From contig JAQFVV010006246.1 of assembly GCA_028023455.1 (NCBI GenBank), positions 1,107,501 through 1,171,500 on the forward strand: 64,000 nt of DNA, written 5' to 3'. The DNA is from Epiperipatus broadwayi. Lineage: Eukaryota; Onychophora; Udeonychophora; Euonychophora; Peripatidae. The notes under the pieces were generated by a model. The model did no database searches, was not told where the DNA came from, and saw only the letters and a program-made list of their open reading frames with translations. Positions 46,260 to 58,707 of the stretch are shown piece after piece (the stretch's first letter is position 1; each line of letters begins with the position of its first letter). Made by a program: the position numbers and the translations under genes.

Positions 46260-48140
46260 TGCGTTATGATGGTATAAATCCACAAAACATTTAGTGTTAT
46301 TTAATTCCTTCGTGTAGATGAATACATCCACAGGAATATGTTTACTTCATAGATCTAAGTTGGGCAAAAGATTTTAGTTGATCTGCTAAATCATCTTCTT
46401 TCATTTATCAGTATAATTGATAAGTTAAATCATCAAATGGTAGCAGGACATTCTAATCAAGTTACTTCAAAATAATTAACTGTTGGTTAATTATTATTTA
46501 CCGGGATGTAAGTTTAAATTTTCATTTTACTTAATGATTACATTATAGCTAAAGCTTACAGATATAATATTATTTATTATATTATTATAAGTTTACGGTA
46601 GGGATTTATTGAATCTGGAAATGACGTTGAATATCTCATGAATTGATATTGAATTTAGTATAATTTTCTCAATACATTCACTACATAAAAATTTGAAATA
46701 TAAGGTATGATTAGATTTTAAAACTGTACCTATAACATGTTCTTGAAGAAAGTTGATGGAATTTTAAGTTATTTATCTTATTTGTTTATTTATTTATTTA
46801 ATTATTACGTTGGGAATTAATTACTTATTATTAATCATTTTGTAAATAAAAGTTGATTTTAATTAAACTTACTGTGCCGTTGCTATGTGTCATTCAGTCA
46901 TTCATTCATTTATAAAATCAGAAATCATAAACCTTGGAATAGAGCATACATTGAAGTACATACTATCGTCAACATGATATAAGAGTTTAGTAATATTGTG
47001 ATAAAACATTTGGATGCTTTTCGTCTTTGGTAGTTTATGATGTGTGGGGTACAATAAAATCCCATTTACCTTTTCCATCATTTTGGCTTTGCGTATTTGA
47101 TTCTAGTATACCATATAAATTAATTATTAAACTTGTAAACAGATTTACCAAATAATAACATGAGTGAACGTATTTACTTAACGTTTAAATTATCATTTGT
47201 CAGCAATAAGAGTCTCAATGATATAGTAAACTATAAAAATAAAAGAACCCAAGTATTATATTTATTTATTGCAAAGCTTTACCTGGACTAGCATCTATAT
47301 TAAAAATCATATAGATTGTTTAAAATTTCATAATCTTATGTAATTCCACAAATTACGCCATCTTGTACATGGTCGGCCATCGGGTCTCATACAATAAAAA
47401 TCGCAAATTAAGGTTTGAAAAATAATAACATTACACTTATAATTTGTTTAACATATTTTATCATACTACTATGATATGTCTTCGCGGTACACCCTGGCTG
47501 CGATCAAATTAAGTCATAAAAGTCTATGTTAGATCATTGGTTTGATCTGTGGTAAGTTGCTTCAGATGTTGATTGTGGTCTTTGGTGCATAAAATAGATA
47601 GCATGAAATGCTTTTGGATACAGCTCTTAATAGCTGATAATGTGCAGCGGGAGTTGATCAGTGATAGAAGTTAAGATTCTTAGTGCACTTACGTTACGTA
47701 ATTGGGACCACACAAATTTACGGTTACAATATATATTGGTGGCTATTTTTTTATTTCATTCATTATGCAAATGAATGCATTGTCATCTTTATTGCATTTA
47801 TGCTAAATTCAACCAAGTATGAATCCAGGTGTTGTCATGATCTTCCTCACTGTTGCTTATTATGCCATTTTGCTGAAACCCAAATTCTTAATGTTTTGGA
47901 AAAGTAATCAAATAAATTAAGCAATAATAAAATTGAAATGGGCAATAACTACAAAAAAAAAATGCAATGCAATTGAAATCAAGTTGTTGTCAGAATGAAA
48001 TCTTGACAAAGAGTGGGCAAAAAAAAAATGTTTTTGGAAAAAAAAAACAGATTGGTGGATAAAAATATATTTTGATACAAGATCAGGTAATGGGCAGGGT
48101 TTACTTGGATTTATTTGAGCTAATTACAATGTTACCCATT
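46260..48140. other. Intronic stretch without recognised genes
   Basis: AT-rich with a slightly GC-richer part at 47340-47660. No domain-bearing frame; the 74-codon frame 47683-47907 is not recognised. Confidence 0.4.
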
Positions 48141-48145
48141 GATCA

Positions 48146-48215
48146 TGGATGTGAAAGAGTGCAACAGGTCTAATACATACTGTGTAACAGGACTAATACA
48201 TAAATACCCAATTTT
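48146..48215. repeat. Dispersed repeat related to the 43899-44170 inverted repeat
   Basis: It contains GTGAAAGAGTGCAACAGGTC and CAGGACTAATAC, matching the right arm at 44115-44167. Within itself, a CAGG(T/A)CTAATACATA block occurs twice, about 30 bp apart. Confidence 0.55.
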
Positions 48216-48839
48216 TTGCCTTGAATTACTTTAATGTCTCATTTTTAAAATTGCAAAATATTTATTTACCATTAATTGCTAAAGCAAGTGTTTGTAAAAA
48301 AATTGACAAGTAAGAATAAAAGACATTTGACTTGGACAACCAATACTTTGGAATGGAAAATAAATCAAAGAATTTTGTTAAATTTCTCACATAATTAATA
48401 AACGTCTTTCAAAACCCAAAACAATGAAATTAAATCTGATATTAGAAAACTAACATTTCAGTATAATTTTTTGAAATGAAGAACAATCAATTTTTTGATG
48501 AGAAATATTCTCACAATTATATTAACTTTTTTAAAATATAAAAAAAAATTAATAGATTTACAAATTCATCGTCACCATTTTCAACTATTATCAATCCTTT
48601 GCATTGTGTCTGATCTCTTGCTATCTTCTCAATCACCTGAGTGCATTTTGTTATTTCATCCATCCATCTCACATATGATCTCTTTCTATGTATTTTATAA
48701 TATCTTGAAATATAATTTAAGATTTTAATAAAATCACAGAATAAGAAAAGATATACAACTGATGTGTGTAATGAGTTGTTATCAAATGTACCAATATACG
48801 ATGCACCTGAATGGATATTTATCTTTCTATTCATGTTTA

Positions 48840-50050
48840 AAAATTTTTTTATGTCAGAATGTTTCTGAATTTCAACTGTCTATTTTAATTGATAGTTTAA
48901 ATAAAGTCTGGTTTTCTGGATTAGATTGTTTTACATCTAAGATTCTTCAAAATAATAAGTTAATTTTTATGCCTGTTCTAATTCGTTTATTTAACTTATC
49001 CTTGTATACTGAAATGTTTCTTGAATGTTTGAAATTCTATGTAATTACACTTATCTATAAAAAGTGATTCTTTACCTATGAATAATTATAGACCTATTTC
49101 TGTTATTTCTAAATTGTTGCACATGTTAATTATATTGTCATTTTTGATCACAAATAAAGTATTATTTACATTCAATATAGTTTCATAATACCTTGGATAC
49201 TTTAAAAAAATATGTATGTAATTTAATATCTTCATTAGGTCATGATCTCAAAACATTAGCTGCATGTCAAGATTTATCTAGAGCATTGATTCTGATAATC
49301 ATAATATCTTAATTAAACATTCTTACTTGTATAGTTTTCTCTCTAAGTCTTTCTTTAGATAATTATTTAAAATATAAAAAAACTGTTAACTAATATTTAT
49401 GGTATCATAATTATGTCATTCTACAGAGTTTAATTTTCAGTTCTTTTTCATTTTTAATGTATATTAACAAGTTTGGTTTTACTTTATGTTAATGATATAT
49501 TTTCACTGAAACTAGAAACAAAGATTTATATTAACTCATGTAGTTTGTTTTTGAAAAGTGTTTAAAAGAAAATTATTTTTATATTCTAATTGCTGTTGGT
49601 ATATGAGCTGATGGATCTGACTCACTGGCCAGCAAAAATATTATCTGGACCATGTATGAGTTTATGTCAAATAGCTTTTATTTTCTCTTATTGTCAGATA
49701 TTCTACAAGTATCTTACAGCTGATTGGTATACTTTCTTCAGAACAATTACATTTGAAGAGTCTTTTTTATGTGTTATACAATATACAATATTCTTGTTTA
49801 TTTTATATGCAAGAACTAAAATATTTAAAATTGGCGGTGTGGCATATATTATGAGGTCAATCATATAGCACTCAATACAAATAAATACAATTCTTGCTTG
49901 TACTGATTCCATTATAATGTATTGAAATTCAAAAAAAGAGATATTTATTTCTGAGATTAAGTATTCTATAGTTCTATTTGGTAGAAGTACTCCAATGATC
50001 TTTTTAATGTTAGTGGTTTGTATATAAAATCATTTTTAGGGAAAAAAATC
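48840..50050 (+). pseudogene. Decayed LINE RT relic, same family as 60.2-64.0 kb
   Basis: Pieces align in order with the longer plus-strand LINE. FLCQNVSEFQLSILIDSLNK, SGLDCFTSKILQNNKL and FMPVLIRLFNLSL (48855-49000) match FFCSDVQLSNLIHDLKK and the following RT entry. NNYRPISVIS (49080-49110) matches SDYRPISVIS. LKTLAACQDLSRAL (49248-49290) matches LKTAAVYLDLSKAF around the first catalytic Asp. YVNDIFSL (49490-49510) matches YTNDIFKF. The copy is heavily degraded with many stops and indels, older than its relative at the right edge. Its limits are approximate. Confidence 0.7.
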
Positions 50051-50059
50051 ATTACAGAA

Positions 50060-53000
50060 TTATTTAATAATTATGAGTTTTTTAATGATAGACTGATAAT
50101 ATAATGCAGTGCTGATGAGTAAAATACTATACCCATTAGTAATGAAAACATGCCATTATTGAAACCAAATTCTGGAGGAGATAACCTTCTCCACTCATAA
50201 GGAATAAATTTATCAAGTTTAAATATTTTGTGACAACGTTTTTATATGACATATAAAAATTACCAAGTAAAATTCATAAGTGTGAGGAGGATGCAATTTT
50301 AAAATTTAAGGTTTAAATAATCATATTAATTATTTTATATAAAATTTAATGTTAATGATTTATAATATAAAGTTATGCTTAATTTCTGTGAATCTATGTA
50401 CATTATTTTGAATGAATTAAAATAATAAGTTTTAGTTATCATAATTTCTGTCCATGCTGAAAGTGTAAACTGATAATCAGAAAAATGCTATGTATTCTTG
50501 ATTGTTATAGTCTTTAGATATATCAGTGTGTGGATTATTATAAAACTTTGTAGCAATTCAATAAATAAGATTGAACAACCTCAAAACATTTTACCAATAA
50601 ATAGGTTTTATCTACTAAATTTATTCCCTAATATATAATGATCCTATTTTAATCATCAACACAATCAATAAAAAACCTCTTTTGCAATAACTAAAGTGTG
50701 TTATTATATAGCTTGGAAAACTTATGGTGATAGATTTTATATTTGAAGTACCTTCAGTCTCACTAACTGTGGAGTTCATATTAACATTTTATTTTTTGTA
50801 GTAAAGTCTATTGTATATTAGTTTCATTGAATTGAATTCTGAGATTTGTATTCTACTTTTTATGCAAAATTCTTATGCAGTAGCCAGCTGGTTTTGATTT
50901 AGTAGGAATATTTATCTCATTATGCAGGATAATCTAATCACTAGTGAATAATATTCCTTCAAATTTGAGCAGTGCACAATTGCACAGCAATTTCAAAAGA
51001 CTGTGCACTGTTCAGTGGCTTTTTCATACTCCCGACATTTCAATTCTGAAGTATTCATCAACAATCCGGTTGAATAATTTTAATAAAAAGGATTAAAAAT
51101 AGAATTTATCTATATATGCAATGAATGCAGGTATACTGCTATGAGGACTTTCATTTAATAGTACTGTATCCCACCTGAAACAACTAAATATAGATTTTAA
51201 TGCTATTACTTTTTGGTATATATATAACAGTGATGATCAAGCACTGCTTGTCCTTATTTGGCAATTGCCATGGCAGGATTTTTGTTGCAATCTAAGACTG
51301 TAGCTTAAGTATGATGAGTTTTTTTTTTTTTCATTATTGTGATTTTAAAAAAATTATACAACATATAAATATTTTATTTTAGATCTTACAATTTTTGAAA
51401 CATTCAGCAAGTCGATCTAAAATGAGAAAAATAAGTTTAAATATGAATGGCTCTCCCAATGTCATCATCAAAAATTATAACTAATTTATTAAACTCGGGG
51501 ATGTTTTATTGATTAAAGCAATATAAATGATATCGTTTGTAAATTTTTTTGTCAGTGAAATTGAAAAAAAGAATTTATTATCATAAAGTATAAATGAATG
51601 AAAAATAGATTATCTAAGGAGATATTTAAATGAAAAAGTTCATACTGATTAAGTTATAGCTATCCAAAATAAAATCAATGGAGAAATTTTGAAAATTTTA
51701 AATGAAAACCTGAAAGAACATAATATCAGATTATAAAATGCTGAATGAAAAAAAAAATAGACAAAAACATGATTAAAATTTCAATAAACAATGTGATCCT
51801 AGCTATTATCATTAATTTATCAGTGTTCTCAATACAGTCTGTACATGATTATGTAGGAAAATTTGATAATATTTTCAAATCATGGCATAGTAAGAATTAT
51901 TTCTTCAAATTTATAGAATATAAAAATTTAAACATAAGATTATTGATGATGTCTGGCCATCTTCATTTTATTATTTGATAATTGATAAAAGTATGGATAT
52001 TTTGGTAGAAAAAAATTAATATATATAAAATATTGATTAAAATTTTAATCTAGCTATCAGTCTAAATTTTTCAGTATTATTAAGCTTATTGTATATGATA
52101 GTCAAAGGCATAATAAAGTTTTATAGAATGAATAACATTCATTTACAAAAAATGGATATGTTTACCCCTGTAATGTTAGAAAAATCAAATGATGTGGCTG
52201 TTTATAAGATGATATTTTACATTTTGTTCAACATCACTAAGATATATGATGCATAGAAACATGTTTCATTTATTAAGGATAATAGAAACTCTTTTAAGAA
52301 TGATATGTACAATGTTTGGTAAATTATCTCTAAGAATTGAAACCTTAAAGAATTGGCCAGCATTTTAGAAATTGATGTTAAATCATTAGTATTTAGGTAT
52401 TTAATATTTATTTATTGGGTCATTGGATTTTTCAACTTTTATTATGCAATAATATATTAAAATATAATTTTCTAGCAGAGCATTCAATATGGTTTAAAAG
52501 AATTTCAAAATCCACAATATTAATTAGCATGGGTGGTTCTTCAAAATGTATTCTCAGAATTAGTTTCAAATAACAACTTTATTTACACCTTAAGAAGACT
52601 CATATAGAAATCATTTTACATCTTTCTTATTATAAGTTACATGCTTACAAATGGGCAGCAGCTCTACAATGAAAACAATAAATAAATAAAAAACAAATTG
52701 TAAAAAAAGGAAAGGCCATCTGCCTGACACTTCTATAAATGATTACATTGAATTAAGCTACTTAAGCATTATTAGTGTCAACAAATTGATCACTCAATAT
52801 AGTGTTTTAACAATAAATAACAACAAAAGGAAAAACCAGAAATACAGTGACTATCTAGGCAGTTTCAGGTAAAAGTTTTCCATACATCAAAGTGGGGTTT
52901 CACTATAGTCCCCTTTCCGTCATCTACTTATGAATCTTATTAGAACTGTCTAATTTAGCTTGTGACAATTTACTAGAGAATCTATGAAATTCTGATTTCA

Positions 53001-53100
53001 TGTCACAATTATTAGTGTACCAACTTTTAGTCTCTGCATAGGCATTCTTATATCTAGTTAATCAATCTTGCTATAACAGTTCAATAAACATCTATGAGTC
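50060..53100. other. AT-rich intronic DNA, nothing recognised
   Basis: No gene or clear repeat. A 77-codon open frame (51745-51978) is low-complexity and lysine/isoleucine-rich. The sequence at 50970-51010 contains an imperfect inverted repeat around GTGCACTG / CAGTGCAC. Confidence 0.4.
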
Positions 53101-53109
53101 TTTGATCTT

Positions 53110-53880
53110 TAGATTTCATTTGATCCCATGTCTGGCTGGCTAACCAGTGCTGGTGTATTTTCCAATCATAGTCTTTGGCCTCACTAAGTAACTTGAGAAG
53201 AAGCTCTTATGGCCTATTGTTCAATCCACTGTCAAAGACAATCTTATTTTGCACTATCCATATAGTGAAATTTATAAAAGTGGTCAGTCTAATTTTAAAC
53301 ATAAAGACCACTCTTTATTGCCTTTGATATATTTGTACATACAGTGTCTGCTTCCCTAATTCTTTTAAGTGCACAATTACATAGATTATTCCATATTTCA
53401 CATCAATTTAGAATGTGGCTCATTGTCTCTTCATTTTTATTACATATTGGGCAGATTGGATCAATTTTGTATCACTGTTTATAACACAGAAAGGCACAGG
53501 TTAGAAGGGCTCCAAGGTTGACTTTGGTCAGGAAATCCACTAGCTTAGGTTCAAGTCTTATCCTTTTTGTCAACCTTGGAATACCGATTCTCTCCATTGT
53601 GGACGCATTGTTTTGTGTCATACTAAATGCATCACAATAGTTAAACTTGAAGCTAAACAGTGCAGCTGATGACTTAGATTTTTTTAACACTCATTGACAC
53701 TTGATGTTAGCATTAAACAAAACTTTGCCAAGAACAAATTTATTCTCAGTGGAGATACATCAATAACTGGATAATATATGCTGGAGTGTAGATGTTCAAA
53801 TAATTTTAGATTCCAATAATTATATAGATTTTTTCCCAATACTTAAATTTATTCAACTGTGTGGTAACCATTTAAATACT
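53110..53880 (-). pseudogene. Short LINE ORF2 C-terminal relic (family of 55.2-60.1 kb)
   Basis: On the minus strand, NKFKYWEKIYII (about 53850) leads to the frame 53690-53472 with RLEPKLVDFLTKVNLGALLT, then CPICNKNEETMSHIL (zinc knuckle, 53460-53410) and FINFTIWIVQNKIVFDSG (about 53270-53220). These match WQLEPKFLDFIIKMNLNALP, CGLCHMAEETLQHIIFNC and STFVLYALWCTRCVFILG in the longer copy. It is more diverged than the copies at 40-41 and 55-59 kb and broken throughout. Confidence 0.75.
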
Positions 53881-53917
53881 AAATTTCCAGAGGAGATATA
53901 AATGACTTCCTTTTGTA

Positions 53918-54277
53918 ATGAAAAACAATTTAAACATAGAGCATGATAAAGATAGTCTAAAATGTCTATTTGTAAAATATGAATTTAGAATAAATAATAA
54001 TGATAAAAATCATACAATATTACATACAATTTTAGAACAATATGGTAATTTGAAATTTTTAACAAATATAAAAAGAAAACTTAAAGTAGTTGAATCATTT
54101 AATGATGTAGCTACATACGTCTTAAAAAATGAAGAATATAAAAAAAAAATTTTTTTTAATATTTGTACAACTTTTCAAGCTTTCAGCACTGATTGTAAAT
54201 GGGATTTTAATTTAATGAAAGCAATAAAATCAAAATCCAATAATAAACTAGATAATGAACATCTGGATAATTTATGA
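53918..54277 (+). CDS. 119-codon ORF with a hAT-dimerisation-like C-terminus
   Basis: This is the longest intact frame in the window that is not clearly part of a LINE, LTR element or simple repeat. It is very rich in Lys and Asn. Its last third, NICTTFQAFSTDCKWDFNLM followed by KAIKSKSNNKLDNEHLDNL, resembles the C-terminal dimerisation segment of hAT-type transposases and domesticated relatives (hydrophobic helix, Cys-x-x-x-Phe, M-K-x-I-K-x-K-x-x-N-x-L, E-H-L-x-N-L). The N-terminal two thirds is not recognised. No terminal repeats or 8-bp duplications were found around it. It may be the 3' fragment of an old hAT element, or a chance AT-rich ORF. Confidence 0.35.
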   Translation: MKNNLNIEHDKDSLKCLFVKYEFRINNNDKNHTILHTILEQYGNLKFLTNIKRKLKVVESFNDVATYVLKNEEYKKKIFFNICTTFQAFSTDCKWDFNLMKAIKSKSNNKLDNEHLDNL

Positions 54278-54963
54278 TATCATGTCAGAAAAGCAAATAA
54301 ATCTAGACAATATTTATACAATTAGAATAAAACATAAAAAACATGAAAAAATAAAGGCGCTAATTATTATTCCTATTATTATTGAGTTTTGTTATTATTT
54401 TTAAGTTATGCTTTGTAATATTTTGTTATATATAAACTATTTCAAATAAATGCTAAATTTTGATGTTGTTTTGCTGCACATTTCAATTTACGGTGCTCAG
54501 CTCTTGTATTTTTAGCTAAGAGACAGTGAGTCTGTAAGTCCTGTGAAGTTGTATTAAGAGATATAAACAGAGTAGTTATGATTCTGCTTACAGATTTTTA
54601 ACATTTTTTTGCTGAAAATGATTATTTTCTTATATATGTGACTTACTCTCAGTATGTTTTGGTTTTTTGGTTATGGAATTGTTAATTAAACTAATATCAA
54701 TAATATAACTTATAACTGTATAACATGCCAGTTGTTGAATAAATTCTGTATTAATCACTATTGTCTTTCTTTACTGATGTGAGGGTGTTGCTCTCTTATA
54801 TAATATTCACATTTAAATTTTGTACATACAGTTATAATAAATACTTATTGTTTACCATGAAAACACTGTGGTTTAAGCTTGTAAATTATTAAGAGAAATG
54901 TAGTTTCCTGATCTATGATGGGAGTAAGAGTATAGTTTCAGATTTATGTTGTTAATAGAACAT

Positions 54964-54994
54964 AAATTGATTATTATTATTATTATTATTATTA

Positions 54995-55067
<73 letters not shown>

Positions 55068-55162
55068 GTTATCAACAATAGTAAATTTTATTGATTATTA
55101 TAATTATTATTATTATTATTATTATTATTATAAATTGATTATTATTATTATTATTATTATTA

Positions 55163-55232
<70 letters not shown>

Positions 55233-55235
55233 GTT
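54964..55235. repeat. Compound ATT microsatellite in a duplicated unit of about 165 bp
   Basis: Long (ATT)n tracts fill the interval. A higher-order unit (AAATTGATTATT..., an ATC interruption about 30 bp in, more ATT, then AAGTT(T/A)TCAACAATAGTAAA) occurs twice, starting at 54964 and 55132. The non-repeat boundary sequence CAACAATAGTAAA(C/T)TTTATTGAT appears at 55073 and 55237. The second one abuts the 3' end of the minus-strand LINE, so the tract probably grew from that LINE's AAT-type tail. Confidence 0.8.
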
Positions 55236-55473
55236 TCAACAATAGTAAACTTTATTGATCCAATAGTTACATAGTATTATAATGCCATAGCAAGATACAT
55301 GTTGAATCTTATTATTGTCAGTTCAATTTCAAGTCTACAATATTCATTTTTTTAAAAGTACATATCTGTATGGGTAATTTTACATGATTCTATCCACTTT
55401 ATCAATGTTAATTAATCATATTATTGTCCAATAGGAGCATAATCAGGACCATGCTTTCTTTAATTTTTGTTTT

Positions 55474-58400
55474 TTATAGCTTTGCTATTTGTCTGAGCAG
55501 GGACCAAGTAGCTGCATAAATATCCGGGCTGGTGATCTGCTTGTCTCTAACTTGAATTTTATTCAACTTATTTTCAAATGTGGCTGGATGCCTTCTGGGG
55601 TTATTACCCAATATGAATACACACCTAGTGCACCAAAGTGCATATAAAACAAACGTTGAGGCCCTTATGGCTGGTATAGACCTACCTTTGTAATTTGATA
55701 TAATTTGCATCATTGTAGTATTTTTTTCCTGTATTTGCCCTGCAAAATGCATCTAGTCTGCTCCAAGGCCTTGCAGTTGAAAATTATATGCTGTAAAGTC
55801 TCCTCAGCCATATGGCAAAGGCCACAGAATGGATCAACTGACCTGTACATTCTTCTGTGATGTAAAAAATACTTAGTAGGTAAAGCGTTCAAATTCATCT
55901 TGATTATAAAATCTAGGAACTTAGGTTCTAGTTGCCATTTTTTGTATTGCTTGATCAGATATTTGTTTCCTATTTCTAGTATTGATGGGATCTCCTCATT
56001 ATAATTATTTTGATGTATAAACTTATATATTTCCCAATATTTATATTTTTGGTCCAATTGATCTGGAATTGTTCTTTCTCTCCTGCATTGGTAGATGGTG
56101 ATTGCCAAAAAACAATCTTTTGGAGGAGGTCTATCTGTAGGTGTTATCTGCTCTAGGTGTCTTAATTTAGGAAATTGAGTGAGTATAGCAATTATAGCAT
56201 TCCTTGTTTTGAATGTTTGAAATGTTTGTAAGCTATGCAATCCCAGTCCATTTGCTATAAGAGGGTGATTCAGTTTTGCCATTGAAATTGCCACCGTCTT
56301 TTCCCCCCAGATGAGCTTGCAACATATGGAATTAATGCATGCCATAAATTTTTTTTGAAAATTCAACTACAGGCATGTAATATGTTATCTTGGTTATTAT
56401 AAGTTTGTTAATCAGTTGCACCTTTGCATATATGGACAAATATGCCTTTGAGAGTGATTCAGCTATGCTTTTGACTTCCTCTTTGAGCTTGGCTTGGATC
56501 TGACATCTCATTCCAGTGGCTCCTAGAAAAAAAGGAAAGCCTAGGAATGGAGCTGGTTTTGCTCGATACATTGGTCCACATGGCTTTCCAGTGAGTAGCG
56601 TCCAGGCTGCAGACTTTTCTGGGTTTATGCTCAATCCATATTGCTTTGAGAATTGTTCAAGCACTGCCTGAAGCTGTGGTATTTGCTTCTTTGATGTCAA
56701 GAAGACTGTGATATCGTCCATGTATGTGAGACATGCAATCTTCTGTGTTGTACCAGGTATTTGAACTCCAATGAATGTGCTATTGATTTTTTCAATAAGA
56801 GGATTGATATAATAAATAAACATTAATGCACTCAGAGGAGACCCTTGTGATAGTGATTGTGTTGGGATGAATGAGGGTGAATTTCGGCCATTCATAGTAA
56901 CATACAGTTCTCTGCTCAGTATCAAGTTTGCAGTCAAATATAGCAGACCTTTGGGTATTTTAGTCTGCTTGAGCATATCCAGTAACACAGGGATTCTCAC
57001 TGAATCGAAAGCTGAAGCAATATCTATTTGCACCACTACTGTGCTGTATTTCTTTCTCACCCTGGTGGCTATCATCATGGTCTTGAATAACAATGCTGCT
57101 TGCCCCGTTGATGATGTCTTCTTTGCAAATTGTGATTCACTGATGGTTGGTAAAATATAGGGCTCAATCTTATCTTTTATAATTTTTTCCAATATTTTAA
57201 TAGGAAGTGGCCCCATAGATATTGGTCTAAGCTCATTTGGCATTGGTATGCCTTTCTTTTTCTTATTATATGGCACTATTGCCATGGGATATATCCCTGT
57301 GGTTGGTTTAATTTCTTGAGCAAGATGGTTTGCTAAATCCTTGAGGTATTTAGCTGTAAAAAAACTTAAATGCTTGAAAATGAACAGTGGTATCCCATGG
57401 CCACCTGGGTGACAAGCATTGCTGATAGTTCTCATTTTCTCTATTATATCATTTTCACTAACTGGTAATTCACCCTCAACCTCTCCAAACATTTTTGGCT
57501 GAAAAAAAAGGTGAGGCTCCGCACTTAACTTATCCTGAAAATATTTGAACAATGGCATAATCATGTTATGGCCAGTGAACATACCATCCTCAGTCTGTAT
57601 GGCCATTGGCACTTTTATGTCTGGTACATAACCCAAAGCCCACTTGATAAACTTGTGGGTCCATGTGTGCTGTTGTGCCATGCAAAGCTTACTTTTCTTT
57701 ATCTTCAGATATTCTTTCAGTGATTCACAGGCCTTGTTATAAGCATCAGTCAGCTTTCTTATGTGTATTTGGGTGTTGTGTGTTGGAGTCATCATCATTA
57801 GTCTCTGATGTAGCTGATCAGCATATTGCAGAAGCCTTGATGGTGGTGGTTGATTTCTTGTTACATGATCAACATTGAAAGACAAGATATTTATAAAAGT
57901 CAGGTATTGCTGTATAGGATCGAGGCTCATCCCTTTAACCTTCTGCAACAGAATATATGTCTCTGAGAAGAGGAATTCTGTCGCATTTGTTGGGATAAGT
58001 ACTCTTATTGTTTTTGTTAGGTTGTGATTAACTGCTTGCAGTTTTCCTAGATTGATCATGATTAGCTGGGCAGAATGATCAGAAAAAGTGGTCGGGACCA
58101 ATTTTACTTCCATGAGGTGATGCAGCGATGGTGAGTAAAAGACAAGATCTATTAATGTTGCAAACCGACCATTATGAAAGGAGATAGCCCCTTCTGGCAG
58201 AAAACCTTGTCCACTAATCAATGGTATGGCTATTTTATGTAGTGATTTCTGTATAAATTCTTCATAAGATGAGTTGCAGTCCCCAACCAGAACAGTGGGG
58301 CTTGCATTCATGGCAAGAATTGAATTTATATTATAAATTATAGATTCTATCTTTTGCTTTTCTACTGGCATATATACAAGCACTATATTCATTGTAATTA

Positions 58401-58707
58401 TTTTTTGAGTCAGTGTTATTATTAGAAGGTTTGAATCAATGTAAAGTATTTTGAAATTTTCAAAAGGACAATCTTGAGCAATTACTATTCCAGTTCCTGC
58501 AGATGGGGAGGAAGAATCTCTGGAACATGCAGAGAAGCCCTGGCCCCTCAGGTAGGTAGCTGGGTCTATTGCTGAGCCTGCATATATCTTCATTTTTAAT
58601 AATCCTGTTATATGCGCTCGGATTTGATTTATCCAATTTCTGACTTTGAAATTTTTATTGATTGCATTAAGTCCTCTGACATTTAAAACAGCAATTTTAA
58701 GTTTCAT
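55474..58707 (-). pseudogene. LINE ORF2: endonuclease-reverse transcriptase, two frameshifts
   Basis: The main frame is 58707-56332 (791 codons), then 56366-55710, then 55752-55474. The N-terminal apurinic-type endonuclease shows LNVRGL (residues 8-13), GDCN (142-145), DLVF (187-190) and SDH (209-211). The usual catalytic Glu region (Q-E-T) reads LLKMK (36-40), so that residue seems lost. The RT domain shows ELRPISMGPLP, QIDIASAFDSV with the first Asp, SLSQGSPLSALMF and the YMDD loop at about residues 662-665. Past the first frameshift (about 56350) come KYWEIYKFIHQ and the zinc knuckle CGLCHMAEETLQHIIFNC. A second frameshift (about 55740) separates the conserved C-terminus ALWCTRCVFILG. It nicks target DNA and copies element RNA in active relatives. 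Only two frameshifts in over 1000 codons suggest a fairly young copy. Confidence 0.9.

Noticed and set aside
54946-55245. 99-codon poly-isoleucine frame
   Set aside because: It is a translation of the ATT microsatellite.
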